Positions 15,574-24,900 of a stretch of 64,000 bases of DNA are shown here, in pieces. The notes beneath the pieces are model-generated. The model worked only from the letters and a program-made list of their open reading frames with translations, was not told where the DNA came from and searched no databases. Source of the DNA: Candidatus Hydrogenedentota bacterium (GTDB lineage: Bacteria; Hydrogenedentota; Hydrogenedentia; Hydrogenedentales; JAEUWI01); the NCBI GenBank assembly GCA_016182605.1, contig JACPGE010000089.1:35340-99339 (forward strand). The letters run 5' to 3'. Made by a program: the position numbers and the translations under genes. How positions within the stretch are numbered: the stretch's first letter is position 1; the number at the start of each line of letters is the position of its first letter.

Positions 15574-17576
15574 TCAGGTTGGGCTTGGCTTCGGGCGTTC
15601 AAGCAGTGGACGCCACTGCCGGTGACTGAGTGCTGTGAGCAGGAGCAGCACCAGCAGAATTTCGGTCCAGCCTCCGGTTGTGGATTTTTGGGTTCCTGCC
15701 GCGCAGCCCATGGGTTTGGGTTTGGGGTTGGGATTGAGGAAGTTGTCCAGTTCGTCCTGAGTGAGTTCGTTGTTGTTGTCCGCATCCAATTGATCGAACT
15801 GGGAAAGTGTCAGACCAGGAATGGACGTGCGGGCTTCGGTGAGGTTCAGCGTGCCGTTGGAATTGGTGTCGAGCGTGGTGAAGTTGGTGAGCAGGGTGTC
15901 CGCAGCATCTTCCAGATCGGGCTCACCCTCGCCTTCACCTTCACCTTCACCTTCACCTTCGCCTTCGCCTTCGCCTTCGCCTTCGCCTTCGCCTTCGCCT
16001 TCACCCTCACCCTCACCCTCGCCCTCGCCCTCGCCCTCGCCCTCGCCCTCGCCCTCGCCCTCGCCCTCGCCCCCGCCCTCGCCCTCGCCCTCGCCCCCGC
16101 CGCCCCGTTCGGGGTGGTCTCTTCGTCGAAGGCATCGGCGGGCGCGCCCGCGTCGATGGCCGGACTGGTCATGGCATCGAGGACGAAATCCCCGGCGCCA
16201 CCATTGGCAGCGGGGTCCCAGCGGCCGGCTTCCGACAGCAGGTGGTAGTCGCCGCCCGCGGGATCGGCGAAGAGGGGATCCATCGAAATGTTGCCGATGC
16301 CCGCGATGGAATCCGTGGAATTGCTGTAGGTAACGGTGAGTGTCGAGTCATCAGCCACGGCGAAGTCGTCTTCGTTACCCCAGAAGATGGAGTTGCGGAC
16401 GGTCACATTGGAGCGGCCCTCAATGAGGAGGCCATTGCCGCCGACGTACCATTCCACGATGGGATTGTTGGCGATGGTGCAGTTGATAAGGGTGACCGTC
16501 GAGCCGGTAGGGACGCCGTTGACATCGCCGCCGTCGACGTAGACTGCGCCGCCGCCGGGTTGTTGCGGTTTGACTTCATTGTGATAGACAAGCTCGTTCT
16601 CGAGTACCGCCGTGGCGGCTTCATCAACGAAGATGCCCGCACCGAAACCCGCAGCGTAATTGTCGTAGAACACATTATGGGAGAGGTGTGCGAAATTGCC
16701 CGCATTGAAGACGATGATGCCGCCGCCCCAGCCATAACCCAAATCACGCCCGATCTCGTTGCCGTAGATCGTGTTGCGTGTGATGGTGGCATCGGGCGAA
16801 CCGATATAGAGGCCACCGCCGTGATCGCCCACGCCCACGTTGCCGTAGATCGTGTTGTCCGCAATGCGGACGACGCCTCCTGTCGCGCTGATGCCTGCGC
16901 CCCGCTCCGCGGTGTTGTTGCGGATGATGTTGTTTTCGATGGTGATGGTGGCGTCGCGCGCGAATATGCCCCCGCCATAGGAGGTCAAGATGCCCTCGCG
17001 CGGGTCGTTCATTTCGATGAGGTTGTTGATGATTTCCGGCGCGCCGCCCACGATGAAGAAGCCGCCTCCATGCGAGGAATAGGGGAGGTCGAACGAGCTG
17101 CCGCCGCCGCCGGAGATGGCGAAGCCATCAACGCGGCTTGCGCCCGCTTCGAGCAGTGTCACCACCGCTTCATCGCCGCTTCCCTGAAGTTCGGAGGCAT
17201 AGGGATCCGGAACTTGCGCGTCAAAGTCGCCGCCTGTGCCGGCCAGATAGGATTCGGTCGTGCCGCCCATGTAGCCCGCCTCCAGGATCACCGCTTTGTT
17301 CTCCACGCGCACGTCCCCGTTGTAGACCCCCGTGGCGACCTTGACCGTGTCGCCCGAGACCGCGGCGTCGACGCCCGCCTGTATGGTGGGGTAGGGGTAG
17401 ATGGGGGTGCCGTCGGTGGTCGGGGAAGTGTTGCGCCCGTCCACGCAGACGTCTGCGGCGTGGGCTTCGGAAGGCCGGAGCAAGAAGCAGGCGAGCAAGA
17501 ATGTAGCCAGGACTGCACGGGCGCCCGATGTGATGGCGCGCGCAAAGGTGGATTGGAAATTCAGCATTGGATGCAC
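15574..17576 (-). CDS. Secreted beta-helix protein with Gly-Glu linker, EF-hands and C-terminal anchor; frame broken at the linker
   Basis: Translation starts at GTG 17576, seven bases after GAGGAG. A signal peptide (ends SEAHA) is followed by right-handed parallel beta-helix repeats of the Asn-x-Ile-x-x-Asn type (about residues 50-420: NNIIRNNTAERGAG, DNTIYGN, RNTIYGN, SHNVFYDN). After TTPNG near 16105 the frame changes. In the starting frame the repeat reads Ala-Arg/Val-Lys and ends at 15846. In the frame one base back it reads Gly-Glu (15920-16098), then two EF-hand loops (DTNSNGTLNLTE and DADNNNELTQDE), then PMGCAAG, a hydrophobic helix (ILLVLLLLTAL) and Arg residues, ending at 15574. The second frame makes a complete surface protein. 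Slippage in a G tract, phase variation or an assembly error could each explain the break. Confidence 0.8.
15920..16098 (-). repeat. Hexanucleotide (GARGGC) repeat encoding a Gly-Glu linker
   Basis: About 30 units of six bases alternate GGC with GAA or GAG on the minus strand. GAA units lie nearer the C-terminus and GAG units nearer the beta-helix, with a few GTG-containing units (reading as GGTGAG/GGTGAA) between. The array stays in one frame for its whole length, and that frame joins to the EF-hand end of the gene. Confidence 0.9.
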
Positions 17577-18203
17577 AATGGGCTCCTCTTATGTCCGGCG
17601 CTTTCAGGAAACCGGGCGATGGAGATTCCCGTGAGTACTCTGCGAATGCTGTCCCTTCATACAGCAACCGCCTCGCGGGCTCCTCCCCTCCATCATGGCA
17701 GGGAAGCGTTGGTCCGTCAAGGGGCAGCTTGTACGTATACGTTGCCGCGTGTGCCGGTGGTGTGTGGTTTTGCGGCATAAGGCAGTTTCTTGCAGTATGT
17801 GCCGTGCGAAATGAGAGGATCGATTTCCTCCATAGGGGATGGGGGGGCTCCCTGAACCCAATGGAATATGCTCTTGTTCCCACGCTCCCCCCGTGGGAAC
17901 AAGAGGGCATGGTTTGCCTGGGTTGTTGCTGCGCCGGGCACACGAATCCGCTGGGCGGAATCGCGTGGCACGGCGGCCGGGTAGTGCTGCCATTCCAGAC
18001 GAGGGGGGCAGATAGGCGGAGGTGAGCGATTTGACGGGGGCGCCAAGCCCAGATAGACTTCCCCAAAGTGGCGCAAGCGTTCCACCCGTGCCCGTGACGT
18101 GTCCACCTCTGGGTAAAACAAACTGCGTTGCGGCTCACGCCTGTCGAGAATATCCCGGACATGTCCCCAGCCGACCCGAGTCTCCTCATCAAGGCCTGGC
18201 AAC
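17577..18203. other. Non-coding gap with REP-like hairpin; possible decayed element
   Basis: About 630 bases with overlapping open frames on both strands, none with a recognisable domain or good start. A perfect 14-base inverted repeat lies at 17871-17905. The minus strand contains a protein-like stretch (DILDRREPQRSLFYPEV, about 18090-18160), but its frame runs antisense through the NtrC fragment and it is not called as a gene. Confidence 0.5.
17871..17905. repeat. REP-like palindrome (CTTGTTCCCACG type)
   Basis: CTCTTGTTCCCACG (17871-17884) and CGTGGGAACAAGAG (17892-17905) are perfect reverse complements with a seven-base C-rich loop. From general knowledge, GTTCCCACGC-n-GCGTGGGAAC palindromes are dispersed in many bacterial genomes, including planctomycetes. 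There is no T tract, so a terminator is less likely. Confidence 0.6.
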
Positions 18204-18476
18204 GTGCGCGAGTTGCGCAATGTCGTCGAGCGCGCCGCGCAACACTGCCGAAATGCTATCATCGATGAGTGCGATCTCGAGTTGCCCGTGCTGCCGGCAT
18301 TTGCGGACAAAACGGGGAACGCAATAGCCCAACGGACGAAACTGGAGGGGCTCCTGGCCGCACACAAGGGGGATGTGGCCTTGGCGGCATCGGCCTTGGG
18401 GATAGCACGGAGTACGTTGTACTACCGTATGCGCAAGCTGGGCATGGTTACCCCCAAGCGTCATCATGCAGATTGA
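18204..18476 (+). pseudogene. 5'-truncated NtrC-family fragment (Fis-type HTH only)
   Basis: Coding similarity starts abruptly at PGNVRELRNVVERAA (from about 18195), the end of the sigma-54 AAA+ domain. It continues through a linker to a Fis-type helix-turn-helix (LEGLLAAHKGDVALAASALGIARSTLYYRMRKLGM), ending at TGA 18476. Nothing upstream encodes Walker or GAFTGA motifs, and stops occur in frame at about 18054 and 18114. A 90-residue product from GTG 18204 is possible, but it has no ribosome binding site and would be only the DNA-binding end. It is best read as the remnant of a sigma-54 activator gene. Confidence 0.75.
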
Positions 18477-18494
18477 AAATGGAGCGCTCCCCGC

Positions 18495-19157
18495 TCAGTT
18501 CCCGTACTCTTGCGCAGTATCCCGGCGTTTCAGGGGCCGCGCTTCGACTTCATGGCGTTCGAAGGCAGGAAGCGCCATCTCGCTGCGCTCTTCGGGGTTC
18601 TTGGGCACTTTGTCTGCATAAAAGGCGCGGATGATCTCGAAATCTTTTTCAATGTCGCCGGAAGGATGGATCAGCGGACCAAAGCCCACTTCCTTCTTCG
18701 CGTAGTCTTCAAAGAGGAGCAGAATGGGCACTCCGGCCTTCACCGCGATGTGGTAGAAGCCCGTCTTCCAATGGCTGGTCTTGAAGCGGGTGCCTTCGGG
18801 GGCGAGCGCAAGATAGAGCCGATCGTGGCTTTGAAACAGCGCCACCGCCTGATCGACCGTGTTCTGGCGCTTGTTGCGATCGAGCGGCACGCCGCCCGCC
18901 GCTTCCATCAAGTATTTCAAAGGCCAAAAGAAGAGGGTGTGCTTCACGAGCCAGTTCGCGCGAATGTTCGTCACGAACGACAACGCGAGCAATAGGATCA
19001 CATCCCAGTTGCTCGTGTGCGGCGCGATGATGGCCACCATCTTCGGATCGGACGGGAAATCGCCGGTGGCTTTCCAACCCGTGATCTTGAAAAAAACACG
19101 GGCCGCCCAGCGCACCACGGGATGGACCTGTCCAAATCGGTATTCAAATTTCTGCAC
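18495..19157 (-). CDS. PlsC-like 1-acyl-glycerol-3-phosphate acyltransferase family protein
   Basis: 220 residues. The acyltransferase motifs are HTSNWD (residues 47-52, matching H-x4-D), GGVPLDRNKRQ near 88 (block II), and LAPEGTRFKTSHWKTGFYHIA near 117 (block III, EGTR). The short length and VVRWAARVFFKITGWKATG start fit the small cytoplasmic/peripheral branch often labelled as acyltransferases of unknown acceptor. It is convergent with the NtrC fragment (18-base gap) and follows the Gfo/Idh gene on the same strand. Confidence 0.87.
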   Translation of the reverse strand: MQKFEYRFGQVHPVVRWAARVFFKITGWKATGDFPSDPKMVAIIAPHTSNWDVILLLALSFVTNIRANWLVKHTLFFWPLKYLMEAAGGVPLDRNKRQNTVDQAVALFQSHDRLYLALAPEGTRFKTSHWKTGFYHIAVKAGVPILLLFEDYAKKEVGFGPLIHPSGDIEKDFEIIRAFYADKVPKNPEERSEMALPAFERHEVEARPLKRRDTAQEYGN

Positions 19158-19181
19158 GGGTCTGAAATCCTCTTTTACAAC

Positions 19182-20360
19182 TCATGCCCAGCGTTTCAGG
19201 GGATGATCGCGCTGCTCCAGCGGAAGGGCCACGCGGCGGCCCTGCGTATAGGCCTCATAAACGGCCTGCACCATCTCCTGGGACTTGAGGCCGTCGTTCA
19301 AACTCGCCACGGGTTCGCGATCCGCTTCAATCGCCGCAAGCAGATCGTTCACGAGTATCTGGTGCCGTTCCTTCGCCTGATCCACCACCTTGTACGCCGG
19401 CGCCTCCGGAAGGCGCTCCCATTTCGAGTCGCGGCCAGCGCCGTTCCACGTGCTGTCGTTCAGCCACCACACGTTGGGTTCCACGCCGGTGCCGATCGAG
19501 ATCACGCCCTTGCTCCCCAGGACCTGAATGCCCCAGCGGCCGCCGTCGCCGTCTTTCGTGCGCATGGAACTGAAGTGTCCCGCGACGCCCTTCTCAAAGC
19601 CGTACATGGCGTGGATGCGGTTGCCGAGCACCGGGCCGAGGGGCTCTGTGGCTTCGCGCACATCGGCCGGGGTGGCGGGCTTGCCGTTCTGGGTAATGTC
19701 CGCCGCGCACCACAGCGGGTCGTTCGCGAAATAGCGCATCATGTCGAAGATGTGCGTGCCGAGCACAATGAGATCTTCCCCGCCGGCCCGCGCATCTTCC
19801 TTGCCGCGCCCGCGTATCTCGAGCAGGCTCCCCACCAGTTCCTTCTCCCAAATCATCGCTTTCACGTGGGCAATGGTGGGTGTAACGCGGAAGTTAAAAG
19901 CAATGGACCACTTCAGGTTCTTCTCCTTCACCATCGCCACCATGGCATCCGCCTCGGCCAGATCGGTGCAGAGGGGTTTCTCCATGAAGCCGTGGGCGCC
20001 CGCAGCGACGCACGCAGTCAGATAGTCTTTGTGGTTAATGGTCCAGCGTGGTCCGATGGCCACGAGATCCGGCTTTTCCTTCTCCAGCATTTCCTGGTAA
20101 CTGGCGTAGCTGCGTTCCGCACCGCATTCCGCCGCCCGCTTGGCGCGGCCTTCCTCATTGGGATCCGCGAGGCCCACCAGGGCCACATCATCGCGCAGGG
20201 CAAACGCGAGGTGCATGTCGTGGCCGTAGCCGCCCTGATCCGAGTCGCCGATGATACAGGCCTTGTATTTCTTGTCCTGGGCACGCGCGGGCGCGGCGAG
20301 GCTGGCGGCGAGTGCCGCCGTGGACGCTGTGCTCAAAAAGGTTCGCCGGTTCATGCTCAT
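19182..20360 (-). CDS. Tat-exported Gfo/Idh/MocA-family oxidoreductase
   Basis: 392 residues from ATG 20360, chosen for the AAGGTGA box just upstream. A twin-arginine signal (NRRTFLSTASTAALAASL, cut after APARA) precedes a Rossmann fold (KACIIGDSDQGGYGHDMHLAF, VALVGLADPN) and the family motif GFMEKPLCTDLAEAD with the conserved Glu-Lys-Pro. The C-terminal domain has GTHIFDMMRYF. Such exported NAD(P)-dependent enzymes act on sugars or inositols and are abundant in planctomycete-like bacteria. The Tat signal implies export after cofactor loading. Confidence 0.9.
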   Translation of the reverse strand: MSMNRRTFLSTASTAALAASLAAPARAQDKKYKACIIGDSDQGGYGHDMHLAFALRDDVALVGLADPNEEGRAKRAAECGAERSYASYQEMLEKEKPDLVAIGPRWTINHKDYLTACVAAGAHGFMEKPLCTDLAEADAMVAMVKEKNLKWSIAFNFRVTPTIAHVKAMIWEKELVGSLLEIRGRGKEDARAGGEDLIVLGTHIFDMMRYFANDPLWCAADITQNGKPATPADVREATEPLGPVLGNRIHAMYGFEKGVAGHFSSMRTKDGDGGRWGIQVLGSKGVISIGTGVEPNVWWLNDSTWNGAGRDSKWERLPEAPAYKVVDQAKERHQILVNDLLAAIEADREPVASLNDGLKSQEMVQAVYEAYTQGRRVALPLEQRDHPLKRWA

Positions 20361-20452
20361 GGGTGTCACCTTGCGCTGGTTAGGGAGTGGTTAGACCGGG
20401 GTTATTCTAGCATAGGGAGGGGGCGGCGGCACACCCTGTGAGCGGCTTGTAC

Positions 20453-21886
20453 CTACGCCATAATCCCATGCACGAGTTCACCGTGAACATCCGTCAGGCG
20501 GAAATCGCGGCCCGCGTAACGGTAGGTGAGTTTCTCGTGGTCGAAGCCGAGCAGATGCAGCATGGTCGCGTGCAGGTCGTGGACGTGGACCCGGTTTTCG
20601 ACGGCCTGGAAACCAAACTCATCCGTCGCACCATAGATGGAGCCGCCCTTGACGCCGCCGCCCGCGAGCCACACCGTGAATCCGTAGTGGTTGTGGTCCC
20701 GGCCGTTGACCTTGCCGGCGTTCGCCCCGGGCGTGGGCAGTTCGACCGTGGGCGTGCGCCCAAACTCGCCGGAGCAGACCACCAGGGTGTCTTCGAGCAT
20801 GCCGCGTTGTTTCAAGTCCTTGAGCAGGGCGGCCATGCCCCGATCGCATTCCATGGCCAGGCGCTTGTGATTGACCTCGAGGTCGTCGTGGCTGTCCCAA
20901 GGCTGGCCGTCGCCATGCCACACCTGCACGAAGCGCACGCCGCGCTCGAGTAAGCGCCGCGTGATGAGGAGTTGCCGGCTCTGCACCGAATCTCCGTACA
21001 TCGTGCGGATGTGCTCGGGCTCCTTGGAAATGTCGAAGGCGTCGGAGGCGTCCATCTGCATGCGGTAGGCCAGTTCGAAGGACTGGATCCGGGATTCGAG
21101 ATCGTCGGACTTGCCGCGCGCTTCCTCGTGGCGGAAATTGAGTTCGTGCAACAGGTCGAGCTGTTCGCGCTGCGACTTGTTCGCGACGTAGTGATTCTCG
21201 ATATTCTCGATGAGCTTTTCGAGTTCGGTGTGCGCCGTGTTCACATACGTGCCCTGGAACGTCCCGGGCAGGAAACCCGCCTGCCAGTTCTGCGATTCCT
21301 GGATGGGGTAACCATTCGGACACATGGAAATGAAGCCCGGCAGATTCTGGTTTTCCGTGCCGAGGCCATAGGTGACCCACGATCCCACGCTCGGCCGGAT
21401 AAGGCGCGCATCGCCGCAGTTCATGAGCAAGAGCGAAGGCTCGTGGTTCGGCACATCGGCGTACATGCTGCGCACGATGCACATGTCATCCACGCACTCG
21501 CCGAGATGCGGAAAGAGATCGCTCACGGGGATGCCGCTCTGGCCGTACTGTTTGAAGGCATAGGGCGAGGGGAGCGCCGCGCCGGTGGGGCGCTCGGTGC
21601 GCAGGTTCTGCGTCGGCAGGTTCTGCCCTGCGTAGGTCTGGAGCGCAGGCTTGGGATCGAAGGAGTCCACCTGCGAGAGGCCGCCATTGTGGAAGATGTG
21701 CACTACGCGTTTGGCTTTCGCCGCGAAATGCGGACCCTTGGGCAGCATGGGATTCATCGCAGCGTTGCCCGGCTGCTGCGCAAGGATCGAAGCCAGGCCC
21801 ATGGCGCCAAAGCCCAGGCCGGTCCGCTTGAGGAAGTCGCGCCGGTTCAAAACGCAATCGTCCGGCGTCAACGGGTGATATCCCAT
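20453..21886 (-). CDS. DUF1501 (sulfatase-fold) Tat-exported protein
   Basis: 477 residues with a Tat signal (LNRRDFLKRTGLGFGAMGLASILA). Typical DUF1501 motifs follow: VVHIFHNGGLSQVDSFDPKP, SDLFPHLGECVDDMCIVRSMY, GSWVTYGLGTENQNLPGF, GVRFVQVWHGDGQPWDSHDDL, VVCSGEFGRTP, and GRDHNHYGFTVWLAGGGVKGG. The fold is related to alkaline phosphatase and sulfatase. It is encoded directly after the DUF1549/1553 cytochrome (15-base gap), the standard pairing in Planctomycetes and allies. The substrate is unknown; roles in polysaccharide breakdown are proposed only from context. Confidence 0.93.
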   Translation of the reverse strand: MGYHPLTPDDCVLNRRDFLKRTGLGFGAMGLASILAQQPGNAAMNPMLPKGPHFAAKAKRVVHIFHNGGLSQVDSFDPKPALQTYAGQNLPTQNLRTERPTGAALPSPYAFKQYGQSGIPVSDLFPHLGECVDDMCIVRSMYADVPNHEPSLLLMNCGDARLIRPSVGSWVTYGLGTENQNLPGFISMCPNGYPIQESQNWQAGFLPGTFQGTYVNTAHTELEKLIENIENHYVANKSQREQLDLLHELNFRHEEARGKSDDLESRIQSFELAYRMQMDASDAFDISKEPEHIRTMYGDSVQSRQLLITRRLLERGVRFVQVWHGDGQPWDSHDDLEVNHKRLAMECDRGMAALLKDLKQRGMLEDTLVVCSGEFGRTPTVELPTPGANAGKVNGRDHNHYGFTVWLAGGGVKGGSIYGATDEFGFQAVENRVHVHDLHATMLHLLGFDHEKLTYRYAGRDFRLTDVHGELVHGIMA

Positions 21887-21901
21887 CAGCTTGGATCCTT
21901 A

Positions 21902-24900
21902 TTAATCGACAAACACAAATTCATTGGTCATCAGGATAACCTGCGCCAGCTTCGCCATGGGGTCGAGCACCGGCGGGGGCGGGCTCGGGGGGCCGTCAAA
22001 ATCTTTGCGCGTGAGCCACTCGGATCGCGCGCTGCTGTTGCCCGTGCCGCTCAGGCTCTGCAAGGAGATCTTCGGGTGCCAGCGGAATCCATCGCTGTTG
22101 GTGGATGCCCCGCATGAGACGACCATGTCCAGGGTGTCCCCGCACTGCACCGCAATATTCTCGGTCTTGCAGGACACCGTGGTGTTGAACACGTGGCTCT
22201 GCCACACGATGCCGCCGCGGCTGCTCACGATGTAGGCGTTGATACCCTCGCCGTTGGGCGAAGGATGCTCCACCTCGCCGCTAATCGTTACCGTGCCTTC
22301 CAGGGGCGAGATCCAGCGGCGCACCACGGCAAAATTGGGCTCTCCCGGGTGGCCGCCCGTGCGTGTGAGCGATGCCCAGCCGCCGGCGTCGTTGGGAAAG
22401 TTGGGGCCCGTGGAATAGGTTCCATCATTGTAGTGCGCGAATGGCGTAAAGCCCGGCAACGTGCCCCGGGCCTCGTCCACCTGCCCGTAGCCGTATTCCC
22501 AGGCGGGCGTCCGCGACTTCTGGCTCGAGGCGTCGATCTCCGCATTGAGCGATTGCTGCGCCACGAAGCTGCGCGCAAGTTCTTGCTCGTCCGGGTTGGG
22601 GGCGCGCCGCAGCACACGTTCATAGAGAATGCCGACCGCGCGATGGAGATCGTGTTCGCCTGCTTCCAGCGCCTGCGTGCCGAGCATCCGCGCCTGCTCA
22701 TTCACAAAGGGCGAGTTCATCAGGTAGAGGGCCTGCTGCGGCACCGTGGTTTCGAAACGCCGCGGGCTGTGCGCATCCGGCGAGGCCATGTCGAAGGTGC
22801 GGAACATGCCCGGAAGGTTTTGGCGCTCGATGCGGCTGTAGACCGTGCGGCGCGTCGTGAAGGGCGGCGTGGTAATCTCCACCGAGGGTCCGCCCATCGC
22901 CGTGTCCAGCGTGCCTGCCGCAGCAAGAATGGAGTCGCGCAGACTTTCAAAATCCAGGCGCCGCCGGTTCTGACGCCAGAGCAGCACGTTCTCACTGTCG
23001 GCCGCGCGGCCATCCGCACGATCGGCGCTGCTCTGCCGATAGGTCATCGAATGCACCATCCGGCGGTGCAGATGCTTCAGCGACCAGCCGTGCTCCATGA
23101 AGTCCCACGCAAGCCAGTCCAGCAACTCCGGATGACTCGGCGGATTGCTGCGCAGGCCAAAATCGCTCGGGCTGGATACAATGGGCTGGCCGAAGTGATG
23201 CATCCACACGCGGTTCACCAGCACCCGCGCAGTCAGCGGATTGTCCCGGCTGGTGATGGCATGCGCCAGTTCGAGGCGGCCGCTGCCCTGCGTAAAGGGG
23301 GCCGCATCCGATCCGCCGAGTACTTCAAGATTGCGCCGCTTTACATCAGGACCCTTGTTGTCCGGCTTGCCGCGCAGGAATACATAGGGATCGAAAAGCT
23401 GGGCGCTGTCCTGCACGGTCATGGCGCGATCGGGCCGGCCCGGGTGGGTGTTTTGCACGCGCGCAATCGTGTTGCGTCCGTCGCGGATCCGGTTCTGTGT
23501 GGGCACATCATTCAAATCCCACGTGTCGCCCCGGGAAACATTCGCGGGACTGTCCGCGCCATAGAGCAACTGGCGCACGGCTTCCATGTCGCCGTCCGGG
23601 AACTGCGCGGGCGCGGCGCGGGTGGATGCGGGATCCTTCGCGTGGATCTGGTTGTAAGAGAGGAGGATTTCCGTCCACGTGGTATTGATGCGATTGAGCA
23701 CCTCGCCATATTTCGCGGCGGCTTCGTCAAAACTGGCGGGCTGAAAATCACGGAAGGCCGTGGCGATCTGGCTGTTGAGCTTTTGGGGTGCGTTGTCCGC
23801 CAGCAACGCGGCAAGCGCACCGGGCGCCTGCGCCGCCCACGCATCGGCAGGGATGGCCTTCAGTGTGTGCCAAGGCGCAAAAATCGGATCGAACTGGGCG
23901 CCGCGGTTCTTGATGTAATCGCGCCAACGCTCCACCAGTTGCCAGCGGACGCCCGCATCCTTTGCCACGAGCTTCAGATCGCCGGCGTCCATGTCCCACG
24001 CCTTTGCCGCAGCTGCCAGATACGGCGTCAGGTCGCGGCGCGCATCGGCGAGCAGCGCCACATGCAACTCATCAAGCAGGGTTTCCAAATCCTCCTGCTT
24101 CTGCTTCAGCTCCGTCTGGAATGCCTGGTACTGCGGGTCGTTCTCGTCGGGTGTTTCGATCAACGGAAATTCGCCCGGCTCCTGCGCGCTGCGGAAGATC
24201 CCATACATCGCATAGTAGTCTGCACCGCTGATGGGATCGTACTTGTGATCGTGGCAGCGCGCGCATTGCACCGTCATCCCCATCATGCCGCGCGTCACCA
24301 CGTCGATGCGATCGTCCGTAACATCGTGGATGTTCCCCACAAAGCGCCGCCCCAGCGTGAGGTAGCCCATGCCCGCGAGTGGCCATTTCCGATCGCCAAG
24401 ATCCATCTGGTCCGCCGCAATCTGATAACGCAAAAACAGATCGAAAGGCGTGTCTTCGTTGAACGCGCGAATGACGAAATCGCGGAACGTGTGGGAGAAG
24501 GCAAAGTCGCGCTCCTCCTGAAATACATAACCCTTCGTATCAGAATACCGCGCCAGATCCATCCAGTAGCGCGCCCAGCGCTCGCCATAGCGCGGCGAGG
24601 CGAGCAGGCGCTCCACCACTTCCGCATAGGCCTCGGGCCGCGCATCATTCACAAACGCCGCGATCTCCTCCGCCGATGGGGGCAGTCCAATGAGATCGTA
24701 GTAGACCCGGCGGAGAAGCTCCGGCTTGGCTGCGGTACCGTTCGGCGGAAGTTTCGACGCTTCCAATTTCGCGAGGATAAAGCGATCGATCTCGTTGTGC
24801 GCCCAATCCGCCTGGCGCACTTCGGGCACGGGCGGATTCACAACCGGCTTGAAGGCCCAGTGCGTTGCGCGGGCGTCGGCCACGCGTTCCTCCCAGCGCT

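Noticed and set aside
15920..16098. Possible CRISPR array
   Set aside because: The units are contiguous six-base repeats without spacers and lie in a coding frame.
15622..16333. Plus-strand frames with Ser-Pro or Ala-Phe/Ala-Leu runs
   Set aside because: They arise from reading the hexamer repeat of the beta-helix gene backwards.
17717..18367. Minus-strand open frame of 216 codons with a protein-like stretch
   Set aside because: It runs antisense through the NtrC HTH fragment, has no ribosome binding site and ends in low-quality sequence; only noted as part of the gap.
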